The notes: generated by a model not told the origin, from the sequence alone. Counted from the stretch's first letter, positions 19,233 through 30,861 are shown. The stretch is 64,000 nt of DNA from Saussurea involucrata (GCA_033807775.1 CM066317.1:38877870-38941869); one strand, 5' to 3'. Numbers and translations are program-made.

Positions 19233-20563
19233 TGTTAATGCCAAAAATCGCACCAAAGGGACAAGTTAAGGTCGATGTGGACTTAATCAACTAAAGAAAG
19301 GATCTTTCGACGAGACGTACGATGAGGGAAAAAATAAATGAGACAAGGGATTTGATGACGCAGGAAAAACCTCAATCGAGGAAAAAACCTACGGAAGACA
19401 GGGGATGTCGTCGCTGCACTATGGTCGCCAATCACGGGCGATGTCCTTGGGTACTGGTGTCGATCGTACAGAGATTACAATACAAATGAAGGAAATGCTT
19501 CGAAATGTAAAGTACAAGTGTTTGAAATGTAACACGAGTGTATGTCGTGTGTGAAAACAAAGTGGCGACTGCCGGTCGAGAGCGGATGTCGTGCGTCGAG
19601 ATCGATTCTTTGAGTGAAAGCTTCTTTTCTTCTGTTGTTCTTGAGCTCGCTGTAGAATTCTTGAATTCAGTATCAAATGTTAGCTTTCAGTAGATGATTT
19701 CTTGGATTTGATAGCAGATGTCCCCGAAATGAGGCTTGAGCTTGATCTTTTATAGTCTTCGGGGGATTTAACTATATCAATAAAGGCTTTGATGACTTGT
19801 TGTAACGGTCGCTGTCTTCAATGTGGGATTAAATGCTTGTTAATGACTTCGTAGGTTATAGCCGTTGCCCATTAATGACTTTGACTCCTGCATTAACCAG
19901 TTAACAAACGTAATAGTTATGTTATGTGTTAGCTTGGTTGAGGTCGCATGGTCTATATGCGACGGTCGTGCGGAGCGGGCGACGTCGAGGTCGAGTGTCG
20001 CGATGAACTCTCGACTTACCTTTCGGGAGGGACGACGGATGTTTTCTGGGTCTTTGTCGGGACCTTATCTTAATACAAGATATGGTTCATAACGAGTGTC
20101 TTACCTTTTCTGTTCGTGGTCAAGACCTGCATTAAAAAGGATATTTGACTGTTAACGGTTAGTATAATCGTACGACCGTCTTAAGTCTCGGATATGGGTC
20201 TTATAGAACATACGACTATCGCCAAGATATGAGACCATTTGGTCGTAGGACCAGGATGTCAGGACGATGTTGTCGTAGGACCAGAGCGATATAACACCGA
20301 TGATAGGAGACTGTCGATGTAAGACCGACGATCCGTAACTGGCGACATAAGACTAGTGATGTGCGAAGTGCGATACGTGACGTGCGATCATGAGATGTAA
20401 TATGACTATTGATCCAATATGTCAATTATCGTGGCTATTTAACGTATGTCGGGGATATGATAATAATGGATATTATCCTTGTCGGTCGGGGGTAATCAAT
20501 GTCCATAGGTCATGTCGAGGGGATTTCCCAAGTCGGTTGAGGGTGTGATTTTTTACCCAAACA
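19233..20563 (-). repeat. 3' LTR of Tat element B
   Basis: Plus-strand TGTTAATGCC to CCCAAACA, 1331 bp; near-identical to 23074-24402. Confidence 0.93.
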
Positions 20564-20680
20564 GTTAGCCCCCCAAGATCTGAATTTCAAAGCCAGTGGA
20601 ATTTCAGATCTCGCACTAAAGTCAAGTGCGTTGCTGCGGAGATGTGTTATTTTCGCTAAGATCATCAGAGGAAAACTGAC
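20564..20680 (-). other. Polypurine tract and 3' spacer of Tat element B
   Basis: GTTAGCCCCCCAAGATC follows the LTR. On the minus strand this is a G-run immediately upstream of the 3' LTR. Confidence 0.75.
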
Positions 20681-21150
20681 TTGGTCAGCCAAAGAAGGCG
20701 ACGCCAGTTGTGCTTGCCCTTCGAGGCCGGGAAAGGAGAAAGAATGCCCCGACAGCTGGGTCGGGAATCTTGAAGAAGACAAGGACGGTAGTCCTGAAGA
20801 AACCGTCTTCACGGGCTGACGTTTCGTCGAGAGTTGTTACGCCTAAAGAGGCGAGGGCGTCATCCAGCCATTCTGGTGCGATGGATGCGACACCAGCAAG
20901 TTCGGCGCTTCCAGCGACAGTGACGAAGCCAGTATCTAAGGTGTTATCCCCAGCGTCTGCCGACAAGGGGGACGGGTCATCTGCCGATGGTGTCCTAGAC
21001 GGGACGACGTTGTTGGTGTCCTAGATGGGACGACGTTGTTTCCTCATCTGAGGAAATATTTGCTCCCATCTTTCAGGGAACTCTTTCCTATCGAGGAGAC
21101 AGGGGTCCATGTCGCCGGGTTGGTGTTATTGGTCGACGTGGTCCTGTGGT
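20681..21150 (+). pseudogene. Fragment of the Tat antisense gene (third-exon part), element B
   Basis: Plus-strand frames contain PTAGSGILKKTRTVVLKK, then, after frame breaks, FPHLRKYLLPSFREL and GVHVAGLVLLV. These align with PTAGSGLLKRTKMSVLRE and FPHLEKYLLSSFRE in exon 3 of the spliced antisense gene of element C (43189-43715). A short GGGACGACGTTGTT duplication lies around 21001-21046. The first, second and fourth exons are not recognisable here. The gene runs against the element's own gag, as in C, so the arrangement is a family trait. Confidence 0.7.
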
Positions 21151-21275
21151 CTGGCGTTCACAGCCGATACGGTCGTTTAGATACATATGTTCTGGCGCTC
21201 GAGCCGATTTGGTCGTTAAAGACCTTTGATATGGCGTTTACCGCCGATACGGTCGCTAGAGACCTATGATACGTT
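21146..21275 (-). repeat. Three degenerate units of the 40-bp minisatellite, element B
   Basis: TGGCGTTCACAGCCGATACG and two further copies of about 40 bp, reverse complement of the array at 25801-26180 in element A. Confidence 0.8.
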
Positions 21276-21884
21276 GTGTCTAGCATTTTTAGCTAGTTGT
21301 AAGTTTTTTTTAGCGATAGTCGGTAAAAAGTTTACTTTTCTATTGGACCTGAGTATTATTTCGACTCATACATGTCATGGACATATGTAATGTCGACTGT
21401 AAAAATTCTTTAAGTACAAAGAGTCGTGCGACTTGGGCATCCATTGTAATACGACGATTAGAACATAAGTCATAAGACTTTCGTATAAGCAAACATAAGC
21501 GCATGCGATCAAAGCATTCATTCAGAACATGAATTTATTCTTAGTTAAAGAACTTAGACTGTGGGGTCGCTTAGACCTTATGATTGTGTGATTTGATCAT
21601 ATGATGAACTTGAACCATGTGTTCCTGCGAAAGGATAATCAAGTCATAGACCTGATCGTTTATGTCGTGCGACTTTGCGAGGTTAAGATCGTATGATGGA
21701 CTTATATATCGTACGATCCTGTGAGACTAAAGTCATATAATAGACTTTAGCAACTAATGTCGTGCGATCCTGATGTAAAACAAGGTTAGAGGCCAACGAC
21801 CCTTCGATGTTTAAGTCAGTAGTCGCTATGATGGATAAAAATTATGTGAAAGCAGGAAAAAAGGCTTAGGGGAAATACCTTTTC

Positions 21885-22170
21885 AGGTGCGTTGCATTCC
21901 CACTACGTGGGATATCTTGATTGCCGAGGGTTAGAAGCCGATATGCCTTTTTATCCATGACTTTTGAGATATGACAAGGATCTTCCATTTGGTGGAAAGC
22001 TTACCTGCATTGAGCTTTTGAGTGCTTTGGAACACTCGACAGGGAACGTAGTCGCCTTCTTGAAAGACTTTAACTTTGATGTTCCTGCTGAAGTCTCGCT
22101 TGACCGCTTGCCCCTGGGTGTTGAGGTCGACATCTTGGTGTCGCGGTCCCTACAGAACTATCGAGCCCTG
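21885..22170 (-). pseudogene. Integrase C-terminal remnant, element B
   Basis: On the minus strand, broken frames show FQEGDYV, VFQSTQKLNAGKLSTKW and, in a second frame, AYRLLTLGNQDIPRSGNATH then LKRYF. These match the end of Tat integrase in element A (25035-25238). At least one frameshift and a Trp-to-Gly change are present. It has no catalytic part. Confidence 0.7.
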
Positions 22171-22777
22171 TTGATTATGAACTGGGATCCTTTGTCGCAG
22201 ACAATTTCAGATGTCGCCCGACCAATTATCTTCTTGGTCTTCCATCTGGATGACATCGCCATTTTCGATGGATGACGTCGCTAGATGGGTCATTGGAATG
22301 CTGTCGAGTATTGGTTCGACCAAAGCATACGCAAGGTTTGCTAAAGTGTCGGTTCGAGTATTCTGGTCCCTTGGAATCATGACTGGTGATTGCGAGATTC
22401 AATGTACAAGTTGTCTTTATTGACGACATATGTAATGACTAGCGATCATGAGATTTCGACATGCGAGTCGCTTTTATTGGCGACCGATAATTTTAACCTG
22501 TTTTGTCATGGCTGGCGATCATAAGATAAAAAATGGGAGACGTCTTTTATCGACGAGTATATATTGCAGGATCTGCGTTTTAAGCCATAGAGACTTTCGT
22601 TTCTTACGATGTAAATCGTAAGACCTGTATTTATATAATCTTGCGAGCCTGCAATATAAAATCGGGGGTGGTCGTTGGTTTGACCAATGATCCTTTGATA
22701 CTTAAATCAACATTTATATGTTAGATTAAAATAATTGAACGAGGAAAAGATACTTGGAGTATATATATACAGGGTTG

Positions 22778-22969
22778 TTATACCATATTCCATCCAAGCG
22801 GGATGTCACAGTTACCGTAACTTGGAGTCGAGAAGCGCCTTTTTTCCAAGGACTTTTGAAATCGAAATATGGTGTTTCCCATTTTGTAACGGGCGTTCCG
22901 AGCCCACGAGTCCTTCGGATGATGCGATACATGTGATACGTCTACTGAGCATTTTTTCTTATCTGTCAT
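22778..22969 (-). pseudogene. gag: Gag-start/integrase-tail fusion remnant, element B
   Basis: A 63-residue minus-strand frame from ATG at 22969. The VSHVSHH-KDS segment is shared with element A, and the end reads like the frame-shifted integrase tail (DIPLGWN). It is the sister of 18973-19232 and has no known activity. Confidence 0.65.
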
Positions 22970-23055
22970 TTTCCTGCAACAGAGAACAGAGGAAACTTCC
23001 AAAAAACCGTTAGTAAGGCGCACGTTCGTCGAGGATTTTCTCTAGATGAGGTCCC

Positions 23056-23072
23056 ACGGATGGCGCCAAACT
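23056..23072 (-). other. Primer-binding site of Tat element B
   Basis: Plus-strand CCCACGGATGGCGCCAA, the complement of the site in element A, ends just before the 5' LTR of B. Confidence 0.78.
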
Positions 23073-23073
23073 G

Positions 23074-24402
23074 TTAATGCCAAAAATCGCACCAAAGGGA
23101 CAACTTAAGGTCGACGTGGACTTAATCAACTAAAGAAAGGATCTTTCGACGAGACGTGCGACTAGGGAAAAAATAAATGAGACAAGGGATTTGATGACGC
23201 AGGAAAAACCTCAATCGAGGAAAAAACCTGCGGACGACAGGGGATGTCGTCGCTGTACTATGGTCGCCAATCAGGGGCGATGTCCTTGGGTACTGGTGTC
23301 GATCGTACAGAAATTACAATACAAATGAAGGAAATGCTTCGAAATGTAGAGTACAAGTGTTTGAAATGTAACACGAGTGTATGTCGTGTGTGAAAACAAA
23401 GTGTTGACTGCCGGTCGAGAGCGGATGTCGTGCGTCGAGAGCGATTCTTCGAGTGAAAGCTTCTTTTCTTCTGTTGTTCTCGAGCTCGCTGTAGAATTCT
23501 TGAATTTAGTATCAAATGTTAGCTTTCAGTAGATGATTTCTTGGATTTGATAGCAGATGTCCCCGAAATGAGGCTTGAGCTTGATCTTTTATAGTCTTCG
23601 GGAGCTTTAACTATATCATTAAAGGCTTTGATGACTTGTTGTAACGGTCGTTGTCTTCAATGTGGGATTAAATGCTTGTTAATGACTTCGTCGGTTATAG
23701 CCGTTGCCCATTAACGACTTTGACTCCTGCATTAACCACTTAACAAACGTAACAGTTATGTTATGTCTTATCTTGGTTGAGGTCGCATGGTCTATATGCG
23801 ACGGTCGTGCGGAGCGGGCGACGTCGAGGTCGAGTGTCGCGATGAACTCTCAACTTACCTTTGGGGAGGGACGACGGATGTTTTCTGGGTATTTGTCGGG
23901 ACCTTATCTTAATACAAGATATGGTTCATAACGAGTGTCTTACCTTTTCTGTTCGTGGTCAAGAACTGCATTAAAATGGATGTTTGACTGTTAACGGTTA
24001 GTATAATCGTACGACCGTCTTAAGTCTCGGATATGGGTCTTATAGAACATACGACTATCTCCAAGATATGAGACCATTTGGTCGTAGGACCAGGATGTCA
24101 GGACGATGTTGTCATAGGACCAGAGCGATATAACACCGATGATAGGAGACTGTCGACGTAAGATCGACGATCCGTAACTGGCGACATAAGACTAGTGATG
24201 TGCGAAGTGCGATACGTGACGTGCGATCGTGAGATGTAATATGACTATTGATCCAATATGTCAATTATCGTGGCTATTTAACGTATGTCGGGGATATGAT
24301 AATAATCGATATTATCCTTGTCGGTCGGGGGTAATCAATGTCCATAGGTCATGTCGAGGGGATTTCCCAAGTCGGTCGAGGGTGTGATTTTTTACCCAAA
24401 CA
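23074..24402 (-). repeat. 5' LTR of Tat element B
   Basis: 1329 bp, plus-strand TGTTAATGCC to CCCAAACA, paired with 19233-20563. Confidence 0.93.
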
Positions 24403-24407
24403 TATAC

Positions 24408-25034
24408 TCTAAGTATATTCTCCTCGTTTAATTATTTTGATCTAATATATGATCGTTGATTCAAGCATGAAAAGATCATTGGTCAAAACCAACGATCACC
24501 CCCGATTTTACATTACATGCTCGCAAGATCATATGAATACAGGTCTTACGATTTACATCGTGAGAAACCAAAGTCTCTACGACTTAAAAACACAGGTCCT
24601 ACGATTTATAATCGTCAATTAAAGACGATTTACATTTTAAACCATATGATCGCCAGTCATGGAAAATGCAGGTTTCAATTTATAGTCGTCAGTAAAAGAC
24701 GACTTACGTTTTTTCTTACAATCGCCAGTCAAGGCAAACGCAAGTCGCAATTTATAGTCCCCAGTAAAAGATGACTCACATTTTCTTATGATCGTCAGTC
24801 ACGACAAACGCAGGTTAAAAATTCTTGGTCGCCAATAAAAGCGACTCGCACGATCGCTAGTCATGACATATGTCATCAATAAATATGACTTGTACATTGA
24901 ATCTCACAATCACCAGTCATGGTAAGACGCATGTCAAAACGCTGAAGTCGCCAATAAGTACGACTCACATATTTTAATCTCATGATTGCCAATAAAGGCA
25001 AGTCGCAAGATTAACCGTATAATCACAAGCAAGA
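24408..25034 (+). repeat. Degenerate tandem array in the interior of Tat element A
   Basis: From about 24600 to 25010 a loose unit of roughly 70-80 bp recurs about six times. It combines ATCGCCAGTCA(T/A)GG, a CGCA(G/A)GT-type string and GTCGCCAATAAAAG/CGACT. No coding content. Confidence 0.6.
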
Positions 25035-25238
25035 GTCTTTCAAGAAGGCGATTACGTCCTCCAACGATTGTTCCAAAGCACTCAAGAGCTTAATGAAGGT
25101 AAACTTCCCACCAAGTGGGAAGGTCCTTATCGTATCTCAGAAGTCGTGGGTAAAGGTGCCTATCGACTCCAAACCCTCGACGGTCGAAATATCCCACGCA
25201 GCTGGAATGCAACGCATCTGAAAAGGTATTTCTTCTAA
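25035..25238 (+). pseudogene. Integrase C-terminal tail, Tat element A
   Basis: An uninterrupted 67-residue frame ending in TAA. It contains FQEGDYVL, GKLPTKWEGPYRISEVVGKG, AYRLQTLDG and IPRSWNATHLKRYFF, the usual C-terminus of Tat-lineage integrase. The DDE core, zinc-binding region, reverse transcriptase and RNase H are all absent upstream, so this tail is a relic without catalytic function. Confidence 0.82.
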
Positions 25239-25800
25239 ATCCTTTTCCTTCTTTCATACGATTTTTAATTCATCACGACGATTACTGACTTAAGCATCGG
25301 AGGGTCGTTGGCTAGCCAACGACCAACCTCTGACATTGCTTTATCGCAGGATCGCAAGACATAAGTTACTAAGTCTATCACACGACTTCAGTAAAATCGT
25401 ACGGTATAAACAATCAGTTTTATTAGACGACTCGATTGTATAACTACAGGAACACATGATTCAAGTTCATCTTATGATCAAATCACACGATCGTAAGGTC
25501 TAGCGACCCCATAAGCTAAGTTCTTTAACTTAGAAAAATTTCATGTTCTGAATGAATGCTTTGATCGCATGCGCTTATGTTTGCTTATACGATTCAAAAA
25601 GTCTTATGACTTACGTTCTAATCGTTTTATTACAATGGATGCCCAAGTCGTACGACTTCTTGTTCATTTTTGTACTTAATTAATTTTTACAGTTGACATT
25701 ACATCTGTCCATGACATGATGAGTCGAAATAATACTCAGGTTCAATAGAAAGGTAATTTTTTTTACCGATTATCGCTAAAGAAAAACTTACACAACGTAA

Positions 25801-26180
25801 CATAGGTCTCTAACGACCGTATCGGCTGTAAGCGCTAGATCATAGGTCTCTAACGACCGTATCGGCTGTAAGCGCTAGATCATAGGTCTCTAACGACCGT
25901 ATCGGCTTAGAACGCCAGATCATAGGTCTCTAACGACCGTATCGGCTCGAACGCCAGATTATAGGTCTCTAACGACCGTATTAGCTCGAATGCCAGATCA
26001 TAGGTTTTTAACGACCATATCGGCTCTAAACACCAGATCACAAGTCTATAACGACAGTATCGGCTCGGAACGCCAGATCATTGGTCTATAACGACCATAT
26101 CGGCTCTAAACGCCAGATCAAAAGTCTATAACGACCGTATCGGCTCGGAAAGCTAGAACATAAGTCTTTAACGACTGTAT
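25801..26180 (+). repeat. 40-bp minisatellite, about nine and a half units
   Basis: Consecutive units begin CATAGGTCTC then TAACGACCGT and ATCGGCT at 25801, 25841, 25881 and 25921 and continue, more diverged, to about 26180. The first three are 40 bp exactly. It lies between the integrase tail and the polypurine tract, in the 3' untranslated region. Confidence 0.93.
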
Positions 26181-26518
26181 CACAAGATCCTTAAATTTTA
26201 TCTTGGTTCGATCATTTTTTGATCGCCGCCAAGCTTTATTTCGGACCAATCTTCTTACGATTGACTCCCGACCCATACGTCTCATTTTGATAAAGATCGT
26301 CTTACGAACATCAGATGAACACCACAAGTATCTTGCGCATTAAAAGTTATCATTCGATCGTCGCAACTTACTTAAACACCATCGACTGGACTCACGATTT
26401 TAGCTAACCAAGTCGAATTTCTTAGAAAAAGTGACACGTCTCCGTATAAACACATTTTACTTTGGTACGATATCTGAAATTCAAATGGCTTTGAAATTCA
26501 AATCTCGGGGGGGCTAAC
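26181..26518 (+). other. 3' spacer and polypurine tract of Tat element A
   Basis: No gene. It ends with CGGGGGGGCTAAC directly before the 3' LTR. The reverse strand resembles the start of the antisense-gene region of element B up to the shared CTTGGT(C/T)AGC(C/T)A, but the coding exon is missing here. Confidence 0.7.
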
Positions 26519-27791
26519 TGTTTGGGTAAAAAATCACACCCTCGACCGACTTGGGAAATTCCCTCGACATGACCCGTGGACCTTGATTACCCTAATATCT
26601 ACAAAATTCATACCCCCGATCGACAAGGGTAATACCCATTATTTCCATATCCCCGACATACGATAGTTGGTTATTAAACGACATCCTGTGTCAATAGTCA
26701 CTCAGGATAATGACTTTACATCTCATGATCGCTCGACAGGCATCGCATGTCACACTTGTCGCCAGCCACGCATTGCACGTCACTCATCACTAGTCTTATG
26801 TCGCCAGTTACGTGTCGCCAGTTACGATTCATTGGTCTTACGTCAATAGTCCCCTGTCGTCGGTCTTATATCGCTTTGGTCCTACGACATCATCATCGTG
26901 GTCTTACGACATTTTTATCCTAGTCTCCCGACATTTTTATAAGACCATTCCTATACTAAGATAAGGTCTTACAAGATATTTACAGTCATATACATGGTCT
27001 TGTATTTCGGTGACGGACGTATGCTCCGTAAGACCGACGTCCTAAACTTAAGACGGTCTTACGATTACACTAACTATCAATGGTCGACAGCCATTTCTTT
27101 TGTTCATTAATGCAGGTCTACAAGCCAGTATAGTACAAACGGTCAATAACGGTCGAGCCCTTAATGACATTAAAGACTCGACAGCGGTTATAAAGCAAAT
27201 CATCAAAGCGCATTTAATATCGGCATCGGTTACAAGACCAGCCATTAACAGCACTAAAAATGACGTCCGTTACGACAATTATCGAAGTATTTAATGAGCC
27301 AATTAAAGCGCCCGGAGACTATAAATTCCAAGCTCAATCCTCAGTTTAAGGGACATCGAACAACAGATACAAACACTCGAACTCGAAAGAACACTTGAAG
27401 CACAAAAATTGTTCTCAGAAGAATCGCTCTCGACACATGACATCAGCGCACGACACACAATTTAAACACACGACGCACATTGTTTTTACATTCGAAACAC
27501 TTGTTACTTTAGATTTCGAAGTCTTTACTTCATTTGTATTGTAATCTCTGTACGATCGACACCCGAAAGACAATGACATCGCCCCTGTTTGGCGACTATA
27601 GTGCACTGTTGACCCTCACAAAGTCGACCGCGGTTTTTTCCCTCGTTTTGGGGTTTTCCGCGTCACCAAATTCCTTGTCTCTTTTACTTTTTCCTCGCAA
27701 TTGTGTTATTTGGCTTGAGATACGTTTCTTTAGTTGTTAAATGTCCACATCGACCTTAAGTTGTACTTTTGTGCGATTTTTGGCATTAACG
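26519..27791 (+). repeat. 3' LTR of Tat element A
   Basis: 1273 bp, paired with 17596-18883. The terminal CA has become CG, followed by the GGCGC duplication. Confidence 0.92.
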
Positions 27792-28701
27792 GGCGCTATC
27801 CGACGAGGATGCTGTCCGTGTGTGTTTAGTGGTGATGGTGGAGATGATGTTTATGGGCCGTGAGTTGAGTAAGGTTGTTACCGACACAGTCTTTAGGGCC
27901 ATCGAGGACTTAGATGCATTTATCAGTTATCCGTGGGGTAGCCACATCTGGGTTTACATACGCCTTCAAGCTTAGCAAGATGACATTGTGTGGGTTTACA
28001 TACGCCTTCAAGGTTAGATAAGTATTATAACATAAATAATAATTCGTCTCTGTTTGGCTTTCTTTTTTACATACTTGTTTTTGTTGTGTAATTCCAGATA
28101 TGGATCTTGGAGATGTTTCCCATCTGCAAACAGAATTTCACCCTGCGCTCCGACAAGTTCATTAGGGGAACCCGTTGTGACCGGGGTGTTGGACTGAACA
28201 AGAGTAGTTTCCTTACTATCTTCAGCTCAGTTACAAGTGTAAGTTCTTTTAATATCTTTCTAATTCGAGTTATTAAACAATATTGACTAAGTTAGTCCTG
28301 CATATTAAATGTTATGTGTTTTACAATATATTTAGACGAGGTTTCGGCCTCTCGGGCGCCTTGTGCCTACGGATGCCGAGGGGCAGACGAGTTGGTTTCG
28401 AGACATCGTCGCCTTTTTTGAAAGAGAGGCGGCTAGGCGACCGACGAAGAGGTCCCAACGGTTTTCTCTTTCCCCATCTGGCTCCAGTTCGTCAGCTGGC
28501 GAAGATGAGGAAGATGAAGCGAGACGTGACCATTCTTTCGGGGCTAGCAATCGATATAAGGCGCCCCCTCGCTCCTCCCATTATGGTATGCCGCTTCCCG
28601 ACCCATATCAAGCGAGGTGGGACTACCTGGAGGCGCTGCACATGTACGTACACGAGGATATGGAAAACCGCATAAAAGCTCTCGAGGACCTCAACGCATA
28701 G
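27792..28701 (+). pseudogene. DUF1985-type gene copy 1, rest of exon 2 and exons 3-4
   Basis: Exon 2 resumes at GGCGC and ends at 28012 before GTTAG. Exon 3 is 28098-28238 (47 codons, beginning IWILEMFP), bounded by TTCCAG and GTAAGT. Exon 4 is 28336-28701 (TRFRPLGRL to stop). All three junctions are phase 0. The FTYAFK/IWILEMFP context is the usual junction of DUF1985 genes. Exon 4 has an acidic, Ser-rich linker and a short helical C-terminus. Copy 1 lacks about 26 bp found in the other copies near 27950, which destroys the frame in exon 2. Not functional as it stands. Confidence 0.7.
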
Positions 28702-28744
28702 TTTCACACTGTTCAGGTTAGTGTTTAACTTAATTTGTCGCCCA

Positions 28745-29205
28745 CGGTGTTTTTGTTTGGGTATTGATATTACGTTATCACCATTCATCACATGATCTCT
28801 GATAAAGTGATACCTGATCTTGATGTGTTTGGTGTTTGAGTGTAGCACTGGATTATTTGCTATAGCGATGGCACTAGTGCTGTCGCAATAGATTGGAATT
28901 TTGGAGAGCTGATTGTCATAGTCTAATAGCTGATTTTTCATCCATAAGACCTGAGCACAAAAGCTTCCAGCAGCTACATACTCAGCTTCAGCTGTAGAGG
29001 TGGACACTGAACTTTGCTTCTTACTTGTCCAACTCACTAGCTTTCCACCTAGGAGCTGACAGCCTCATGTGGTGCTTTTTCTATCCAGTTTGCAACCTGC
29101 AAAATCACTATCCAAATAGGCAGTTAGATCGAGCCCTGAGTCTTTGGGATACCAAAGACCTAGGTTGGGAGTACCCTTAAGATATCTGAAAATTCGCTTT
29201 ACAAC
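28745..29205 (-). pseudogene. Copia RNase H fragment, repeat copy 1
   Basis: Minus-strand frame with STAEAEYVA, YCDSTSAIAIANNP and TKHIEIRYHFIRDH-type segments (here TKHIKIRYHF), the conserved copia RNase H. At its 3' side it runs into the downstream flank of the DUF1985 gene; no LTR follows. Part of the triplicated unit. Confidence 0.85.
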
Positions 29206-29519
29206 CTGGAAGTCAAATAGATTGAGTGGTCTCTTTCGAAAATTAAAATAGACGAAGAATTATCAACAGGATGTAAGCATACAGAAAAAAGCCCAATAAG
29301 GTTATATCCAAATTAATTAAATCGCAACATATTGATTTGGATTTTGTCAAACGGGTGTAAATAGCCCTAAGGTTTATAGGGACTTAAGAAATCCATGTAA
29401 TAACTATAACCATAATCCATTGTCTTATAAAACAGAAACTATATATTATTTCTTAGTTACAAGTTAGGTGCGTTGACAACATCTTTGCATTACTATATAG
29501 GATGACTTTTACTACACAG
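29206..29519 (+). other. Truncated intron at start of repeat copy 2
   Basis: Begins CTGGAAGTCAAATAG right after copia sequence and equals 16871-17184 of copy 1. It ends with the acceptor TACTACACAG. Confidence 0.85.
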
Positions 29520-30861
29520 ACTTGACTCTCAAATGCCGCGTTAGTTTCGCGCCGGAGGTTAGAATTTTTTTTGCATGTATACCTGAACGGGAACAGAATT
29601 TACTCGAAATATTTAGACGGACACCTTTCGGTCCATGGTTGGACGTTACCAATACTGGTGACGACCCCATGCTAGTTCACATGTTTCTACAGACGGAGGT
29701 CCAGGTAGACAATGCAGATCTAGAGGAGCTGTATTATGATATGTGTGGGCATTCCATGTGCTTTGGGCGTTTTGAGTTCTGTCTTTTGACAGGACTCCTT
29801 TTCGGACCAACACCCTCCCTTCCTCCCTTACCGGAAGAGTCCTTCGTTAGTAGGGTTTGGCCCGGCCGTCCACCAACGGATTTGAAGATTAGAATGGTGG
29901 TAGCGACGATGAAAAATGACCTACGGGCGCTATCCGACGAGGATGTGGTCCGTGTGTGTTTAGTGGTGATGATGGAGATGATGTTTATGGGCCGTGAGTT
30001 GAGTGAGGTTGTTACCAACACAGTCTTTAGGGCTGTCGAGGACTTAGATGCATTTATCAGTTATCCGTGGGGTAGCCACATCTGGGGACATTCATAAAAC
30101 AAATGCACCATCGCCAGACGCACCGACAAGCTTAGCAAGATGACGATGTGTGGGTTTACATACGCTTTCAAGGTTATATAAGTATTATAACATAAATAAT
30201 AATTCGTCTCTGTTTGGCTTTCTTTTTTACATACTTGTTTTTGTTGTGTAATTCCAGATATGGATCTTGGAGATGTTTCCCATCTGCCAAAAGAATTTCA
30301 CCCTGCACTCCGACAAGTTCATTAGGGAAACCCGTTGGGACCGGGGTGTTGGATTGAACAAGAGTAGTTTCCTTTCTATCTTCAGCTCAGTTACAAGTGT
30401 AAGTTCTTTTAATATCTTTCTAATTCGAGTTATTAAACAATATTGACTAAGTTAGTCCTGCATATTAAATGTTTTGTGTTTTACAATATATTTAGACGAG
30501 GTTTCGGCCTCTCGGGCGCCTTGTGCCTACGGATGCCGAGGGGCAGACGAGTTGGTTTCGAGACAGCGTCGCCTTTTTTGAAAGAAAGGCGGCTAAGCGA
30601 CCGACGAAGAGGTCCCAACGGTTTTCTCTTTCCCCATCTGGCTCCAGTTCGTCAGCCGGCGAAGATGAGGAAGATGAAGCGAGACGTGGCCATTCTTTCG
30701 GGGCTAGCAATCGATATGAGGCGCCCCCTCGCTCCTCCCATCATGGTATGCCGCTTCCCGACCCATATCAAGCGAGGTGGGACTACCTGGAGGCGCTGCA
30801 CATGTACGTACACGAGGATATGGAAAACCGTATAAAAGCTCTCGAGGACCTCAACGCATAG
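29520..30861 (+). pseudogene. DUF1985-type gene copy 2
   Basis: Exon 2 29520-30172, exon 3 30258-30398, exon 4 30496-30861, with the same GT-AG borders as copy 1. Exon 2 reads 191 codons to a stop after SHIWGHS; the KMTMCGFTYAFK segment that should lead into exon 3 is in another frame, so one indel near 30098 separates them. Domain content is a DUF1985 core in exon 2, IWILEMFP in exon 3, and an acidic linker and helix in exon 4. It has no own promoter or first exon because the unit begins inside the intron. Of the three copies it has the fewest defects. Confidence 0.7.

Larger units (their letters stand above)
19233..24402 (-). mobile_element. Tat-type element B, inserted in reverse inside element A
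   Basis: Read on the minus strand: 5' LTR 24402-23074, primer-binding site just inside, gag remnant 22969-22778, integrase tail about 22170-21885, minisatellite and antisense-gene fragment, then 3' LTR 20563-19233. Target duplication TATAC at 19228-19232 and 24403-24407. Both LTR pairs and the internal order match element A, so A and B are one family in opposite orientations. It lacks pol and is non-autonomous. Confidence 0.93.
17596..27791 (+). mobile_element. Tat-type Ty3/gypsy element A, non-autonomous
   Basis: LTRs at 17596-18883 and 26519-27791, primer-binding site TGGCGCCATCCGTGGGA after the left LTR, and a polypurine tract CGGGGGGGC before the right. The target duplication is GGCGC (17591-17595 and 27792-27796); the last LTR base is G instead of A. 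The interior has a 58-codon gag start, then element B inserted, degenerate repeats, a 67-residue integrase C-terminus, and a 40-bp minisatellite. Protease, reverse transcriptase, RNase H and the integrase core are missing. It interrupts exon 2 of DUF1985 copy 1 and therefore arrived after the triplication, because copies 2 and 3 lack it. Confidence 0.92.

Noticed and set aside
25801..26180. Regular 40-bp repeats that could suggest a CRISPR array
   Set aside because: Units are contiguous with no unique spacers, and the context is a plant Tat retrotransposon.
28492..29037. 181-codon minus-strand ORF as one protein
   Set aside because: Only the N-terminal 90 residues are copia RNase H; the rest is the antisense of DUF1985 exon 4.
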